NCBI RefSeq assembly: GCF_004328645.1
Contig: NZ_CP031395.1
Span: 397,501-461,500, forward strand
Source: Hylemonella gracilis
Lineage (GTDB): Bacteria; Pseudomonadota; Gammaproteobacteria; Burkholderiales; Burkholderiaceae_C
Length of the DNA: 64,000 nt
Reading direction: 5' to 3'
In this document: one piece after another, positions 1 through 9,072 of the stretch
Numbering within the stretch: the stretch's first letter is position 1
Layout of the letters: the number at the start of each line of letters is the position of its first letter
The notes under the pieces: generated by a model
Databases searched by the model: none
The model's input: the letters and a program-made list of their open reading frames with translations, nothing else
Told to the model about the DNA's origin: nothing
Made by a program: the position numbers and the translations under genes

Positions 1-1
1 C

Positions 2-610
2 TCGCTGTCGGGCGGTGAGCGCAACCGCTTGTTGCTGGCACGCCTGTTCGCCCGCCCCGCCAATGTGCTGGTCCTGGACGAACCCACCAACGACCTCGAC
101 ATCGACACGCTGGAGCTGCTAGAGACCTTGCTGCAAGACTATCCAGGGACCGTGTTCCTGGTCAGTCATGATCGCAGTTTTCTCGATCAGGTCGTAACCA
201 GCATCATCGCCCACGAGGGCAACGGACGTTGGCAGGAATACCAAGGCAGCGTCGAAGATTGGCTGACGCAGTCCAGGCGATCGATGGAGACGCGCGGACG
301 AAACGCAGTCGCGAGCAACCGGGCGGCAAGTCCGCCAATACCCGCACCTGTGGCGCCCGCCCCTGCACCAACGGCGCAACAACGCGGCGGCAAGCTCAGC
401 TTCAAGGAACGCCGTGAGCTGGAAGCGCTGCCCGACCTCATTGATCATCTGGAAAAAGAGCAGGCGGCCATACGCACGGAATTGGCCGCCGGGCAGCTCT
501 ACAGCACGGACCCGCGACGGGCGGCCGAACTGCATCAACGCGACGCACAGCTCGATGAGGAAATGAAGGAAGGACTCGCGCGCTGGGAAGTCCTGTCGAT
601 GCGCGAGTAG
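2..610 (+). CDS. uup: ABC-F family ATPase, Uup-like (3' part only)
   Basis: The gene runs in from the left edge; 202 residues are visible. The open frame begins with the ABC signature LSGGE, then Walker B (VLVLDEPTND) and the H-loop (LVSHDR), all from the second ABC cassette. An Ala/Pro-rich linker follows, then a charged helical tail (KLSFKERRELE onwards), which is the Uup-type C-terminal coiled-coil domain. ABC-F proteins lack membrane segments and act on ribosomes; Uup also affects transposon excision. The first ATPase domain lies outside the window. The gene converges on cheB across a strong hairpin and shows no sign of belonging to the motility block. Confidence 0.9.
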   Translation, partial: SLSGGERNRLLLARLFARPANVLVLDEPTNDLDIDTLELLETLLQDYPGTVFLVSHDRSFLDQVVTSIIAHEGNGRWQEYQGSVEDWLTQSRRSMETRGRNAVASNRAASPPIPAPVAPAPAPTAQQRGGKLSFKERRELEALPDLIDHLEKEQAAIRTELAAGQLYSTDPRRAAELHQRDAQLDEEMKEGLARWEVLSMRE

Positions 611-613
611 GCA

Positions 614-640
614 GATGCCGCCCCAAGCACGGGCGGCATC
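614..640. terminator. bidirectional terminator hairpin between uup and cheB
   Basis: Perfect 10-bp inverted repeat GATGCCGCCC / GGGCGGCATC with a 7-nt loop, in the 48-nt gap between two convergent genes. There is no long T-run, so it may act as a weak or bidirectional terminator. Confidence 0.55.
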
Positions 641-658
641 GCGCCAGCCCCCTGGAGG

Positions 659-1762
659 TCACACTCGGTAGCGATCCCCGCCGCCGCTGCGCAGGCGACT
701 CAGCAAGGCAGGGGCGATTTCAAGCAGAGGCAACACTTCGTCCGCCGCGCCATGAGCGATGGCTTCCCTGGGCATGCCGAAGACCACGCAGGTGGCTTCG
801 TTCTGCACGTAGTTGTAGCTGCCCGCGTCTTTCATTTCACGCATGGCCTTGGCGCCATCGTTGCCCATGCCGGTCAGCATGATGCCGAAGGCGTTGGGAC
901 CAACCACTTGCGCGCAAGAATGAAAAAGCACATCAACTGATGGCTTGTGGCGATTCACCGGCTCGCCATCCTCGACGACGGCGACGTAGTTCGCGCCGCT
1001 GCGATCGATGCGCAGGTGGCGACCGCCGGGGGCGATGTAGGCGTGCCCCGGCAAAATGCGCTCCCTGTCCACGGCCTCCTTGACGGTGATCTGGCATAGA
1101 CCATTCAGACGGGCCGCGAAACTGGTCGTGAACCCCGGCGGCATGTGCTGCGTCACCAAGATGCCAGGCGCATCCGCGGGCATGCGCATCAGAATTTCCT
1201 TGACGGCTTCGGTCCCGCCCGTGGACGAGCCGATGCAGATCAGTTTTTCGGTGGAAACGCGCCCAAGCAGCTTGGGTGGAGGCGTGGTCGCTGCGGCGCC
1301 AGCGCCCTCCGGCGAAGTAGCCATGCGCGCAGCGGCAGGTTGTGGAACCGCACGTTTGACCTGAGCGGAAGCTGCAACGCGGATTTTTTCGACGATCTGA
1401 TCCGCAAGCTCCTTGATGCCATCGGCCAAGCCAATACGCGGCTTGGCGACAAAATCAATGGCTCCAAGTTCCAACGCCTTCATGGTCACTTCGGCGCCGC
1501 GCTCGGTCAGGGTGGAAATCATGAGCACGGGCATGGGCCGCAAGCGCATCAGGCGTCCCAGGAAATCCAGGCCGTCCATGCGCGGCATCTCGACATCAAG
1601 GGTGATGACGTCGGGATTCAACTCCCGGATGATTTCGCGCGCCACCAGCGGGTCGTTGGCCACGCCCACACACTCCATGTCGCGCTGCCGATTGATGATT
1701 TCGGCGAGCAGGCTGCGGACCAGCGCCGAGTCATCCACCACAACCACGCGTATCTTCTTCAA
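659..1762 (-). CDS. cheB: chemotaxis protein-glutamate methylesterase CheB
   Basis: CheB removes methyl groups from (and deamidates) chemoreceptor glutamates, opposing CheR during adaptation; CheA activates it by phosphorylation. The 367-residue protein has an N-terminal receiver domain with acidic pair D10-D11 and phospho-acceptor D56 ([11 protein letters not shown]), a Pro/Ala linker near 135-165, and a C-terminal methylesterase domain. The catalytic triad is visible as Ser in GSSTGG, His in VTQHMPPG and Asp in GMGNDG. It is the last gene of the leftward chemotaxis operon, 35 nt after cheD. Length and architecture are canonical. Confidence 0.97.
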   Translation of the reverse strand: MKKIRVVVVDDSALVRSLLAEIINRQRDMECVGVANDPLVAREIIRELNPDVITLDVEMPRMDGLDFLGRLMRLRPMPVLMISTLTERGAEVTMKALELGAIDFVAKPRIGLADGIKELADQIVEKIRVAASAQVKRAVPQPAAARMATSPEGAGAAATTPPPKLLGRVSTEKLICIGSSTGGTEAVKEILMRMPADAPGILVTQHMPPGFTTSFAARLNGLCQITVKEAVDRERILPGHAYIAPGGRHLRIDRSGANYVAVVEDGEPVNRHKPSVDVLFHSCAQVVGPNAFGIMLTGMGNDGAKAMREMKDAGSYNYVQNEATCVVFGMPREAIAHGAADEVLPLLEIAPALLSRLRSGGGDRYRV

Positions 1763-1797
1763 ACTGTCTCTCCCCTACACGCACAAAACGGCTCGAC

Positions 1798-2502
1798 TCA
1801 GAACAGATCGACCGATCCACCCGCCGTCGACTTGGCCACGTTGACGGCGTTGCCCTTGCGCTCCTCGACGACCAGGGCCTCGGGATGTGCGTGCGCCAGG
1901 CGCTTGACGAGCACCTTCCCCGTCACAGGGAAAAAGCACACCTTGCGCGGATGCACATCCAACACGTCCTGCGACACCACCGGAATGCGCTCGGCCGCCA
2001 GATAGTCCAGCACGAACTGGGTGTTGCGCTCCCCCACGTTCATGGTCGTGAAGCCCGCCATCACGGCTCCGCCGCCAAAAATTTTGGCCTGCATCGTCTC
2101 GCGGCGCGCGCCCATCTTGAACATCTCGTTGAGCAACAGTTCCATCGCATACGAACCGTAGCGACCTGAACCATCTTCACCTTCCGGCAACATGAAATGA
2201 TTCATGCCCCCTAGGCGCGCCTTGTTGTCCCAGATGCAGGCTGCAATGCAGGATCCCAGCACCGTCATCACCAGCACGTCTTCGCCCGTCACGAAGTACT
2301 CGCCCGGCAGGACCTTCACGGCGTCATACTGGAAATGGTGATCCACGTAGAAGAAAGAGGCTTCCCCAGGCTTGCGTGCCTGGGCGCGCAACTCGTCCAC
2401 GCGGGAGACACGCCCCCCCGCGAGGATCTTGGCACCGCCCTGGGTCATGGGACGCAAGGAAGGGGGCGCGGCCGGTCGCGGCGACAGGTCGGATGCGCTC
2501 AT
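1798..2502 (-). CDS. cheD: chemoreceptor glutamine deamidase CheD
   Basis: CheD deamidates receptor glutamines and in some species cooperates with CheC-type phosphatases. The 234-residue protein carries the conserved core VLGSCIAACIWD, which holds the nucleophilic Cys, and GGMNHFMLP, which holds the catalytic His. An N-terminal extension of about 70 residues is longer than usual, and the Gly/Ser/Val-rich C-terminal tail ends SVDLF. The gene sits between cheR and cheB, the common betaproteobacterial order. No CheC is in the window, so a deamidase role is the simplest reading. Confidence 0.93.
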   Translation of the reverse strand: MSASDLSPRPAAPPSLRPMTQGGAKILAGGRVSRVDELRAQARKPGEASFFYVDHHFQYDAVKVLPGEYFVTGEDVLVMTVLGSCIAACIWDNKARLGGMNHFMLPEGEDGSGRYGSYAMELLLNEMFKMGARRETMQAKIFGGGAVMAGFTTMNVGERNTQFVLDYLAAERIPVVSQDVLDVHPRKVCFFPVTGKVLVKRLAHAHPEALVVEERKGNAVNVAKSTAGGSVDLF

Positions 2503-2565
2503 GCCCCTCTCCCCGTGCCGTTACAAGGCGCTGCGCCCACGATCATCGGCACTTCAAGGTTTTGC

Positions 2566-3465
2566 TCAGCGGCGCTCATAGACTGTCTTTCCGCGCAGCA
2601 CGAACAGATCGCGCGATTCGTTGAAGTTTTCGGAGTGGCCGACAAAAAGCAGACCGCCCGGCTTCATGACGCGATGGATTTTCTCCAGCACGCGGCGCTG
2701 GGTCTGCGCGTCAAAATAGATCATGACGTTGCGGCAGAACACAATGTCAAACGCATCCTTGAACGGCCAATCGTCTCGAATCAGGTTGACCTGAAGAAAT
2801 TCGACCATCCGCTGCAACTCAGGTTTCACGCGCAGCAGGCCCGCATTCGCACCCTTGCCTCGCAGGAAAAACCGTTGCAACTTGGCCGTGTCCAGGCCCT
2901 TGGCCGATTCGAGTCGGTACACCCCGCGTGCGGCTGTCGCCAGCACTTTTGAATCAATGTCACTGGCCTGAAGCTTGAAATGAGCTTGCGGGCCCAGGGC
3001 CTCCAACGCCGTCATGACGATGGAATACGGCTCTTCACCCGTCGACGCGGCATTGCACCAGACCTGCCAAGCGCGTCCGGGATGCGATTTGAGATGCTCC
3101 GCGAGGATGTCGAAATGATGCTGCTCGCGGAAGAACGATGTCAGGTTGGTAGTCAACGCATTGACAAACTCCTGCCACTCAGGCCCGTCGTGGGACTCCA
3201 GCCAGGCCAGGTAGTCACGGAAGTTCTGGTAGCCGGTTTCGCGCAGGCGCCTGGACAGGCGGCTGTAGACCATGGCGTGCTTGCCGTCATGGAGGCTAAT
3301 GCCAGCTCGCTGATAGATCAACGACTGCACACGGACGAAATCTTCCTGCGTCCAGCTGAATTCGCGTGCCTGTTCCCCAGTCAGGGTATCGACATTCACA
3401 CCGCCACCCATGCCGGTTCCGGGCCCCGGCTTGGGTGGGCGAGCGATTTTGTCGGCGGTCAGCAT
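2566..3465 (-). CDS. cheR: chemotaxis protein methyltransferase CheR
   Basis: CheR transfers methyl groups from S-adenosylmethionine to chemoreceptor glutamates. The 299-residue protein has an N-terminal helical CheR_N region (about 35-95), then a Rossmann methyltransferase fold with the SAM loop NAASTGEEPYS, the motif FDIVFCRNVMIYF, and the C-terminal GHSEN loop. It lies 44 nt downstream of cheW and 63 nt upstream of cheD in the same operon. Length and motifs are canonical for a soluble CheR without TPRs. Confidence 0.96.
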   Translation of the reverse strand: MLTADKIARPPKPGPGTGMGGGVNVDTLTGEQAREFSWTQEDFVRVQSLIYQRAGISLHDGKHAMVYSRLSRRLRETGYQNFRDYLAWLESHDGPEWQEFVNALTTNLTSFFREQHHFDILAEHLKSHPGRAWQVWCNAASTGEEPYSIVMTALEALGPQAHFKLQASDIDSKVLATAARGVYRLESAKGLDTAKLQRFFLRGKGANAGLLRVKPELQRMVEFLQVNLIRDDWPFKDAFDIVFCRNVMIYFDAQTQRRVLEKIHRVMKPGGLLFVGHSENFNESRDLFVLRGKTVYERR

Positions 3466-3509
3466 GCGCTAAAGGCTTTGGAGGTCTGGCTGGAACAGTA
3501 GAAACACGC

Positions 3510-3998
3510 TCAGGCGCCCAGGGACACCAGCCCCATGTCCACACCCGCCATCAATTTCTCGATGTCCAACAGGATCAGCATGCGCTCGTTCACCGAGCCC
3601 AGGCCAAGCACCGCGGAGTTGTCCAATGAGGCGTCAAGATCGGGAGCGGGGCGCACCTGCTCGGATGTCAGTTCCATCACGTCGCTGACGGAATCGACCA
3701 CGATGCCAACCACGCGGCTGTACAGGTTGAGGATGATGACCACCGTGAACCCGTTGTACTCCGCCTTCTCGCAGTTGAACTTCAGGCGCATGTCCACGAT
3801 GGGAACGATGGTGCCCCGCAGGTTCACCACCCCGCGAATGAACTCGGGCACATTGGCGATGCGGGTGGGTTTTTCGTACCCTCTGATTTCCTGCACCTTG
3901 AGGATATCGATGCCGTATTCCTCTTGCCCCAGGCGAAACGTGAGGTATTCCCGGGCGCCCATCGTCGCCGTTTTGGTTTCACCAATCACCTCATTCAT
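3510..3998 (-). CDS. cheW: chemotaxis coupling protein CheW
   Basis: CheW links chemoreceptors to CheA in the signalling array. The protein is a single CheW-like SH3-type domain: EYLTFRLGQEEYGIDIL at the start, then the conserved segment from IRGVVNLRGTIVPIVD. I take ATG at 3998 (MNEVIGETK), 162 residues, because GCGAGGAG sits 7 nt upstream. The longer frame to a TTG at 4019 would overlap the cheA stop codon and lacks a ribosome-binding site. The gene follows cheA after 17 nt. Confidence 0.95.
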   Translation of the reverse strand: MNEVIGETKTATMGAREYLTFRLGQEEYGIDILKVQEIRGYEKPTRIANVPEFIRGVVNLRGTIVPIVDMRLKFNCEKAEYNGFTVVIILNLYSRVVGIVVDSVSDVMELTSEQVRPAPDLDASLDNSAVLGLGSVNERMLILLDIEKLMAGVDMGLVSLGA

Positions 3999-4015
3999 CA
4001 CTTCACTCCTCGCAA

Positions 4016-6157
4016 TCAATGGCGCGAACGCCGCACCAGGGCGCTCGTGTCAAGAATCAGGGCCACCTGTCCATCACCGAGGATGGTGGCGCCTGACACA
4101 TTGGGTACCTTGCGGTAATTGGTCTCCAGGTTCTTCACCACGACCTGCTGCTGGCCCAGCAACTCGTCAACCAGCAACGCCACACGACTGCCCTCGGCCT
4201 CGACCACGACCATGATGTCGCTGGCCTTGTCGGAACCATGTCGCGGCACCCGGAATACTTTCTCCAACTCGATCACCGGCATGTACTCGTCGCGCACCTT
4301 GACCAAGCGAGAACCCTGGGCCACGGTATTGACCGCCTCATCCTTGACCTGGAAGGACTCGACGACCGAGGACAGCGGCAGGATGTAAACCTCTTCACCC
4401 ACACCCACGGACATGCCATCCATGATGGCCAGCGTCAGGGGCAGGCGCACCGACACCTTCATGCCTTGACCCACAACCGAATCGATCTCGACCGTGCCGT
4501 TGAGCGCCGCGATATTTTTCTTCACGACGTCCATGCCCACGCCACGACCCGACACATCGGTCACCACGTCTGCAGTGGAGAAGCCCGGCGCGAAAATAAG
4601 CTGCCAGACATCCGGATCGGACATGCTGTCGGAGACCTCGATGCCGCGCTCGCGGGCTTTCTGCAGGATCTTCTCGCGCGACAGGCCACGGCCATCGTCG
4701 CGCACCTCGATCACGATGGAGCCACCCTGGTGTGCGGCGGACAAGGTGATAGTGCCGGTCTCGGACTTGCCGGCCTGAAGGCGATCCTCGGGCAGTTCGA
4801 TACCGTGATCGCAGCTATTGCGCACCAAGTGCGTCAAGGGATCGGTGATCTTCTCGACCAGGCCCTTGTCCAACTCGGTGGCTTCCCCTTGCGTCACGAA
4901 GTCCACCTTCTTGCCCAGCTTGCTCGCCAGATCGCGCAGCATGCGAGGGAACCGGCTGAACACGATCGACATCGGAATCATCCGGATGGACATGACCGAT
5001 TCCTGCAGATCACGCGTGTTCCGATCCAGATCGGCCAAGCCAGCCAACAGCTGTTGATTGACCGCCGGGTCCAGCGCTTGGCTGTTCTGCGCCAGCATGG
5101 CCTGGGTGATCACAAGCTCTCCAACCAGGTTGATCAACTGATCAACCTTGCTGATCGCTACGCGGATCGTCGCAGCTTCCGGTTGTGCGGCATGCGCGGC
5201 AGCCGGAGCGTTGCCACCCGCTGGACGGGCAGCCACGGGCACCGCAGCCGGTGCCTTGGCTGGGGCCGGCGCGGGCGCGGTATCGAAACCGCCAGGAGCA
5301 TTCTCGAAAAAACCGTAGCCGGGGGCCGGTGCAACCGGCGCACCCGCCGGTGGATCTTCCAGGTCCAGCCAACCCACGCTGCCTTCTTCTTCCGGCAGTT
5401 GCTGGATCTGCACTTGTTCCCGCGCGACGTGGAAGACGAACAGATCCAGCAGTTCGTCGTCGGCCGAGGTCGTCCTGACCTTGAACACGCGTATCTCGGG
5501 CTTGTCGCTGGCCACTTCGGCAATGCGCCCCAGGCCAACGATGTCACGGAACAGATCTTTCACGCCATCGGCCTGCTCGCCACGCTCCAGAGGCCCCAGA
5601 CGGACCTCAAGCAAGCGCGACGACGCTGCCACCTTGGGGACTTTCGCGGCCGGTGCCGCCGCCACGGGCGGCGGGGCGGCAGGGGCTGCGACAACCGGCA
5701 CGACTTCCACGACCGGCTCGGCCGCCATCGGCACGCTGCCAGAAGCCAGTTCGCTGATGCGTTGAACCAGTCCTGCTGTGGACGGTGGATCGCTGGTGTC
5801 GCCCGTCTGATGCCGCGCCAGCAAGAGGCGCGAGGCATCGGCCGACTCCAGCAGCACATCCACCATCAGGGGATTGGGCTGCAGTTCGTGACGACGCAAT
5901 TTGTCCAGCAAGGACTCCATCTGGTGGGTCAGTTCGGCCACATCGCTGAAACCAAACGTGGCCGCGCCGCCCTTGACCGAGTGGGCACAACGGAAGATGC
6001 CGTTGAGTGCCTCGTCGTCGGCTGTCTCCAGATTCAGGTTGAGCAGCATCTGCTCCATCTGGTCGAGGTTCTCACCGGCTTCTTCAAAAAAGATCTGATA
6101 GAACTGGGTCAGATCCAGCCCATCGCCGGCGCCGCTTTCCTGATAGCCCTCGGCCAT
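4016..6157 (-). CDS. cheA: chemotaxis histidine kinase CheA
   Basis: CheA autophosphorylates in receptor arrays and passes phosphate to CheY and CheB. The 713-residue protein has an N-terminal HPt domain with phospho-accepting H59 (AHSVKGG), a long Ala/Pro-rich linker (about 140-330), a dimerisation helix pair, and an ATPase domain with N-box (VRNSCDHGIELPEDR), G1 (VRDDGRGLS) and G2 (GRGVGMDVV). The C-terminal CheW-like domain ends LVRRSRH. It is preceded by cheY and followed closely by cheW. All catalytic motifs are intact. Confidence 0.97.
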   Translation of the reverse strand: MAEGYQESGAGDGLDLTQFYQIFFEEAGENLDQMEQMLLNLNLETADDEALNGIFRCAHSVKGGAATFGFSDVAELTHQMESLLDKLRRHELQPNPLMVDVLLESADASRLLLARHQTGDTSDPPSTAGLVQRISELASGSVPMAAEPVVEVVPVVAAPAAPPPVAAAPAAKVPKVAASSRLLEVRLGPLERGEQADGVKDLFRDIVGLGRIAEVASDKPEIRVFKVRTTSADDELLDLFVFHVAREQVQIQQLPEEEGSVGWLDLEDPPAGAPVAPAPGYGFFENAPGGFDTAPAPAPAKAPAAVPVAARPAGGNAPAAAHAAQPEAATIRVAISKVDQLINLVGELVITQAMLAQNSQALDPAVNQQLLAGLADLDRNTRDLQESVMSIRMIPMSIVFSRFPRMLRDLASKLGKKVDFVTQGEATELDKGLVEKITDPLTHLVRNSCDHGIELPEDRLQAGKSETGTITLSAAHQGGSIVIEVRDDGRGLSREKILQKARERGIEVSDSMSDPDVWQLIFAPGFSTADVVTDVSGRGVGMDVVKKNIAALNGTVEIDSVVGQGMKVSVRLPLTLAIMDGMSVGVGEEVYILPLSSVVESFQVKDEAVNTVAQGSRLVKVRDEYMPVIELEKVFRVPRHGSDKASDIMVVVEAEGSRVALLVDELLGQQQVVVKNLETNYRKVPNVSGATILGDGQVALILDTSALVRRSRH

Positions 6158-6216
6158 ACCCTACTCCTTGTTCTGCACTCGCGTCACTTGGACGGCGAAC
6201 TGCTATTGCGCCTGTA

Positions 6217-6579
6217 TTACTTGATGACCTTCTGGATGACCTCCAGCAGACGCGCGGGGTCGAAGGGCTTGACCAGCCAACCCGTGGCACCCGCCGTCTT
6301 GCCGGCTTCCTTCATCAGATCGCTGGACTCGGTGGTCAGCATCAGGATCGGCGTGTCCTTGTACTTCGGATCTGCGCGCAGTTTGCGGATCAGGCCCAGG
6401 CCGTCAAGGCGGGGCATGTTCTGATCGGTCAGCACGAGGTCCACATGCTGCTGCTGGGCCTTCTCGAGGGCTTCCTGCCCATCGGCAGCCTCCACGACTT
6501 GGTAGCCAGCGCCCGTCAGGGTGAAGGCGACCATCTTACGCATCGAGGGAGAGTCATCTACTGCAAGGATAAGGGCCAT
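6217..6579 (-). CDS. cheY: CheY-type single-domain response regulator
   Basis: A stand-alone 120-residue receiver domain. Acidic pocket D8-D9, phospho-acceptor D52 (VLTDQNMPRLDG), conserved Thr in LMLTTES and Lys in WLVKPF are all present. It should carry the CheA signal to the flagellar switch, or act as a phosphate sink. It lies between the CheZ-like gene and cheA, 59 nt from the latter. Many betaproteobacteria encode a second CheY next to cheZ elsewhere, so which CheY binds FliM cannot be told from this window. Confidence 0.92.
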   Translation of the reverse strand: MALILAVDDSPSMRKMVAFTLTGAGYQVVEAADGQEALEKAQQQHVDLVLTDQNMPRLDGLGLIRKLRADPKYKDTPILMLTTESSDLMKEAGKTAGATGWLVKPFDPARLLEVIQKVIK

Positions 6580-6625
6580 GTTTTAGCTCCGGGAAAAAAG
6601 TTGTTTTCGGGTTGCGTAGGACGCG

Positions 6626-7072
6626 TCAGAACAATTCGATTGATCCTGCGTCCATCTCGTCTTGAGTCACCGGATTGGGCCGTTCCGGCACATCCTCGAC
6701 AAATGGCACCGCCTCGCCGTCTTCCTGACCCATGGCTTCGGAAGCCAGACGGTAAGCGCAGCCTTGCAAAACCTTGGAAGTATGCGTGATGAGTTGGGAT
6801 GCCATGTCCTGGAACTGCAGTTCCGTGACTGCGGACCCCAGCGCGTCACGCACCTCTTTCAGCGCCGCTGCGTCGATCTTGGGCAGCTTGTCCAGACCAT
6901 CAAGGGCTCGCGTGAAGCGCTCCATCAGGTTTTCCATCGTATGGGCTAGCAGGCCGTCCAAGCGCGCGAGATCGTGCGTGACCACCAACAGGGAATCCTG
7001 CACCTCAGCAACCAGCATCACCGGCAATTGCACGGTGGGCCTTTCTGCGGGCAGTGAGTTGGGGGCTTGCAT
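6626..7072 (-). CDS. short CheZ-like phosphatase candidate
   Basis: First gene of the chemotaxis operon. The 148-residue, mostly helical protein contains ELQFQDMASQLI, which reproduces the CheZ active-site pattern D-x3-Q (D89, Q93 here). It ends in an acidic tail with a short hydrophobic terminus (GSIELF), resembling the CheY-binding tail of CheZ. It is much shorter than classical CheZ (about 210 residues) and lacks most of the long hairpin. By motif and position next to cheY I infer a CheY-P phosphatase or related regulator; a helical coupling protein of other function is possible. The start is ATG with a weak upstream Shine-Dalgarno sequence. Confidence 0.6.
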   Translation of the reverse strand: MQAPNSLPAERPTVQLPVMLVAEVQDSLLVVTHDLARLDGLLAHTMENLMERFTRALDGLDKLPKIDAAALKEVRDALGSAVTELQFQDMASQLITHTSKVLQGCAYRLASEAMGQEDGEAVPFVEDVPERPNPVTQDEMDAGSIELF

Positions 7073-7275
7073 GATCGTTTCAGTTGTGTGTCAAGTTGCC
7101 TGTCTGATTCTCTGCTCCATACAGTTCACCGTCCAGCATTTAGAATTTTGCAGGACACAAGCGTAGCAGATTCCCCTGAATTGCCACGGATTTGCTCAAC
7201 ATTTGCGTCGTTTTCCACCCCGCCCCGGTCCCATCCAGCCCGCCTTCGCACTGCCCCCACGCCGTCAGCCCTCGC

Positions 7276-8394
7276 ATGCAGCAATTTTCCAGACCGCCCA
7301 CCATCCAGCTTCTGCATCTGGAAGATTCGACGCTGGATCACGACATTGTTCGGCAGGCGCTGCGTCGCGCCGGTCTTGTCTGCGAACTCACTCGGGTGGA
7401 AAGTCTGGATAGCTTCGTGCAAGCGCTCGGGCGTGAGCATTACGATGCCGTGCTGGCGGACTACCGGCTGCCGGGCTTCACGGCCCTGGACGCCTGGCAA
7501 GCCATGCAGGGTATTCCAGAGTTGCGGCGGATTCCGCCTTTCATCCTTCTGTCGGGCGCCATTGGCGAAGCGGCAGCCGTCAACGCCATCCAGTTGGGCA
7601 TGAGCGACTATCTGCTCAAGGATGACCTGGGCAAGCTCGCGCATGTGATCCAGCGCGCGATGGAGGTGCGGCAGGCCCAGCGCGAGCGTGAACTGGCCGT
7701 CGAGGATCTGGCGGCCTCCGAGCAGCGCCTGGCGCGCTTCGCGGAGCACCTGCAAAGTTCCATCGAGCAGGAGCGCGCGGCCATCGCCCGTGAAATCCAC
7801 GACGACATCGGAGGGTCTCTGGCGGCCATTCAGTTCGACTTGTCCTGGATCAGCCGCCATCACACCGACCCGGAGACCTTGGCCCACGTGCAGGCGGCCA
7901 CCGACATGTTGCGTCACGCCATCGGCGCCAGCCAACGGATCATGATGAACCTGCGGCCAGCCATTCTGGACCAGGGCCTGTACGCCGCCATCGATTGGCT
8001 GGCCAGGGAATTCGAGCGCCGCACGGGCATCCGCACAGCGTTGCGGGCCACCTTGAGTCATCCCGACATGCGCCGCGACATTCAGCTCACCGCCTATCGC
8101 ACAGCCCAGGAGGCCCTGACCAATATTTCCAAACACGCCCGCTGCAGCGAGGCCCACATCGACCTGTCCGACGCGGAAGACGTTCTGACGTTGGAGATCG
8201 CCGACAACGGCCAAGGCATTGCCGCCGAGGAACGTGACAAACCCCGCTCCTTCGGCCTCAAGGGGCTGCAGGAACGCGCCCGAACCGTCGGCGGTTGGCT
8301 GGACATCAGCAGCCGCACCGGCACGGGAACTTCGATTACCCTTTCGATCCCGCTTTCCCCCCAAGGCCATCCCGGCCCCATGGAGGAGGCATGA
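7276..8394 (+). CDS. hybrid receiver-histidine kinase (HisKA_3 type)
   Basis: A 372-residue soluble kinase with an inverted hybrid layout. An N-terminal receiver domain (about 8-130, phospho-acceptor D62 in LADYRLPG) is followed by a coiled coil, a HisKA_3 phosphotransfer helix with H175 (REIHDDIGG), and a C-terminal ATPase domain (N-box QEALTNISKHA, G1 EIADNGQGI, G2 GLKGLQERA). There are no transmembrane segments, so input probably arrives through the receiver domain. The ATG at 7276 is preferred to an upstream TTG because the receiver fold starts just after it. It is followed 16 nt later by a NarL-type regulator, its likely partner, and lies divergent from the che operon. Confidence 0.9.
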   Translation: MQQFSRPPTIQLLHLEDSTLDHDIVRQALRRAGLVCELTRVESLDSFVQALGREHYDAVLADYRLPGFTALDAWQAMQGIPELRRIPPFILLSGAIGEAAAVNAIQLGMSDYLLKDDLGKLAHVIQRAMEVRQAQRERELAVEDLAASEQRLARFAEHLQSSIEQERAAIAREIHDDIGGSLAAIQFDLSWISRHHTDPETLAHVQAATDMLRHAIGASQRIMMNLRPAILDQGLYAAIDWLAREFERRTGIRTALRATLSHPDMRRDIQLTAYRTAQEALTNISKHARCSEAHIDLSDAEDVLTLEIADNGQGIAAEERDKPRSFGLKGLQERARTVGGWLDISSRTGTGTSITLSIPLSPQGHPGPMEEA

Positions 8395-8410
8395 TGGAGG
8401 AACACCCCCG

Positions 8411-9040
8411 ATGATTCGTGTCATTCTCTGCGACGACCACGCCGTGGTACGCCGCGGCATACGCGACACGCTGGCCGAGGCGGTCGACATCCAGATCGCT
8501 GGCGAAGCCGGCAGCTACTCGGAAGTGCGGGAATTGCTGCGCAGCGTTTCCTGCGACGTGCTCGTGCTCGACCTCAACCTGCCTGGCCGCAGCGGCCTGG
8601 AAGTACTGGCCTCCCTGCGCGAGACGGAGTCACAAATCAAGGTTCTGATCGTCTCCATGTTCCCGGAAGACCAGTACGCCATCCGTTGCCTGCGCGCCGG
8701 CGCACAGGGGTACCTGAACAAGGCCGGCAACCCGGCGGACATGGTCACCGCCGTACGGACCATCGCCCAGGGTCGCAAGTACGTCACCCCGGACGTGGCC
8801 CAGATGCTGGTCGACAATCTGGCCACGCCCAGCACCGAGGCGCTGCACAACAGCCTATCGGAGCGCGAGCTGCAAACCCTGCTGAAGATCGCGTCCGGCA
8901 AGCGCCTGTCCGACATCGCCGAGGAATTGATGCTCAGCCCGAAGACGGTGAGCGTCTACCGATCCCGTGTACTGGAAAAGCTCAAGCTGGCGAACAACGC
9001 GGAGCTGACGGTCTACGCCATCCGCAATGGCCTGGTCTAA
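8411..9040 (+). CDS. NarL/FixJ family response regulator
   Basis: A 209-residue regulator. The receiver domain has D8-D9, phospho-acceptor D54 (VLDLNLPGRSG) and a conserved Lys in YLNKAG; a LuxR-type helix-turn-helix (LSERELQTLLKI to the C-terminus) follows. Start ATG 8411 has GGAGG at 8396-8400. The kinase gene ends at 8394, so the two are translated from one message. Placement between the che and fli operons suggests control of motility or of a lifestyle switch, but the target is unknown. It converges on fliR. Confidence 0.92.
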   Translation: MIRVILCDDHAVVRRGIRDTLAEAVDIQIAGEAGSYSEVRELLRSVSCDVLVLDLNLPGRSGLEVLASLRETESQIKVLIVSMFPEDQYAIRCLRAGAQGYLNKAGNPADMVTAVRTIAQGRKYVTPDVAQMLVDNLATPSTEALHNSLSERELQTLLKIASGKRLSDIAEELMLSPKTVSVYRSRVLEKLKLANNAELTVYAIRNGLV

Positions 9041-9072
9041 CCTCCTGCGGCCGCGTGCGAGCGGCAGCGGCG

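Noticed and set aside
4238..6424. 728-codon frame antisense to cheA, and similar frames opposite fliF, fliI and iacC
   Set aside because: They are shadows of high-GC coding DNA; the opposite strand holds complete, motif-bearing genes.
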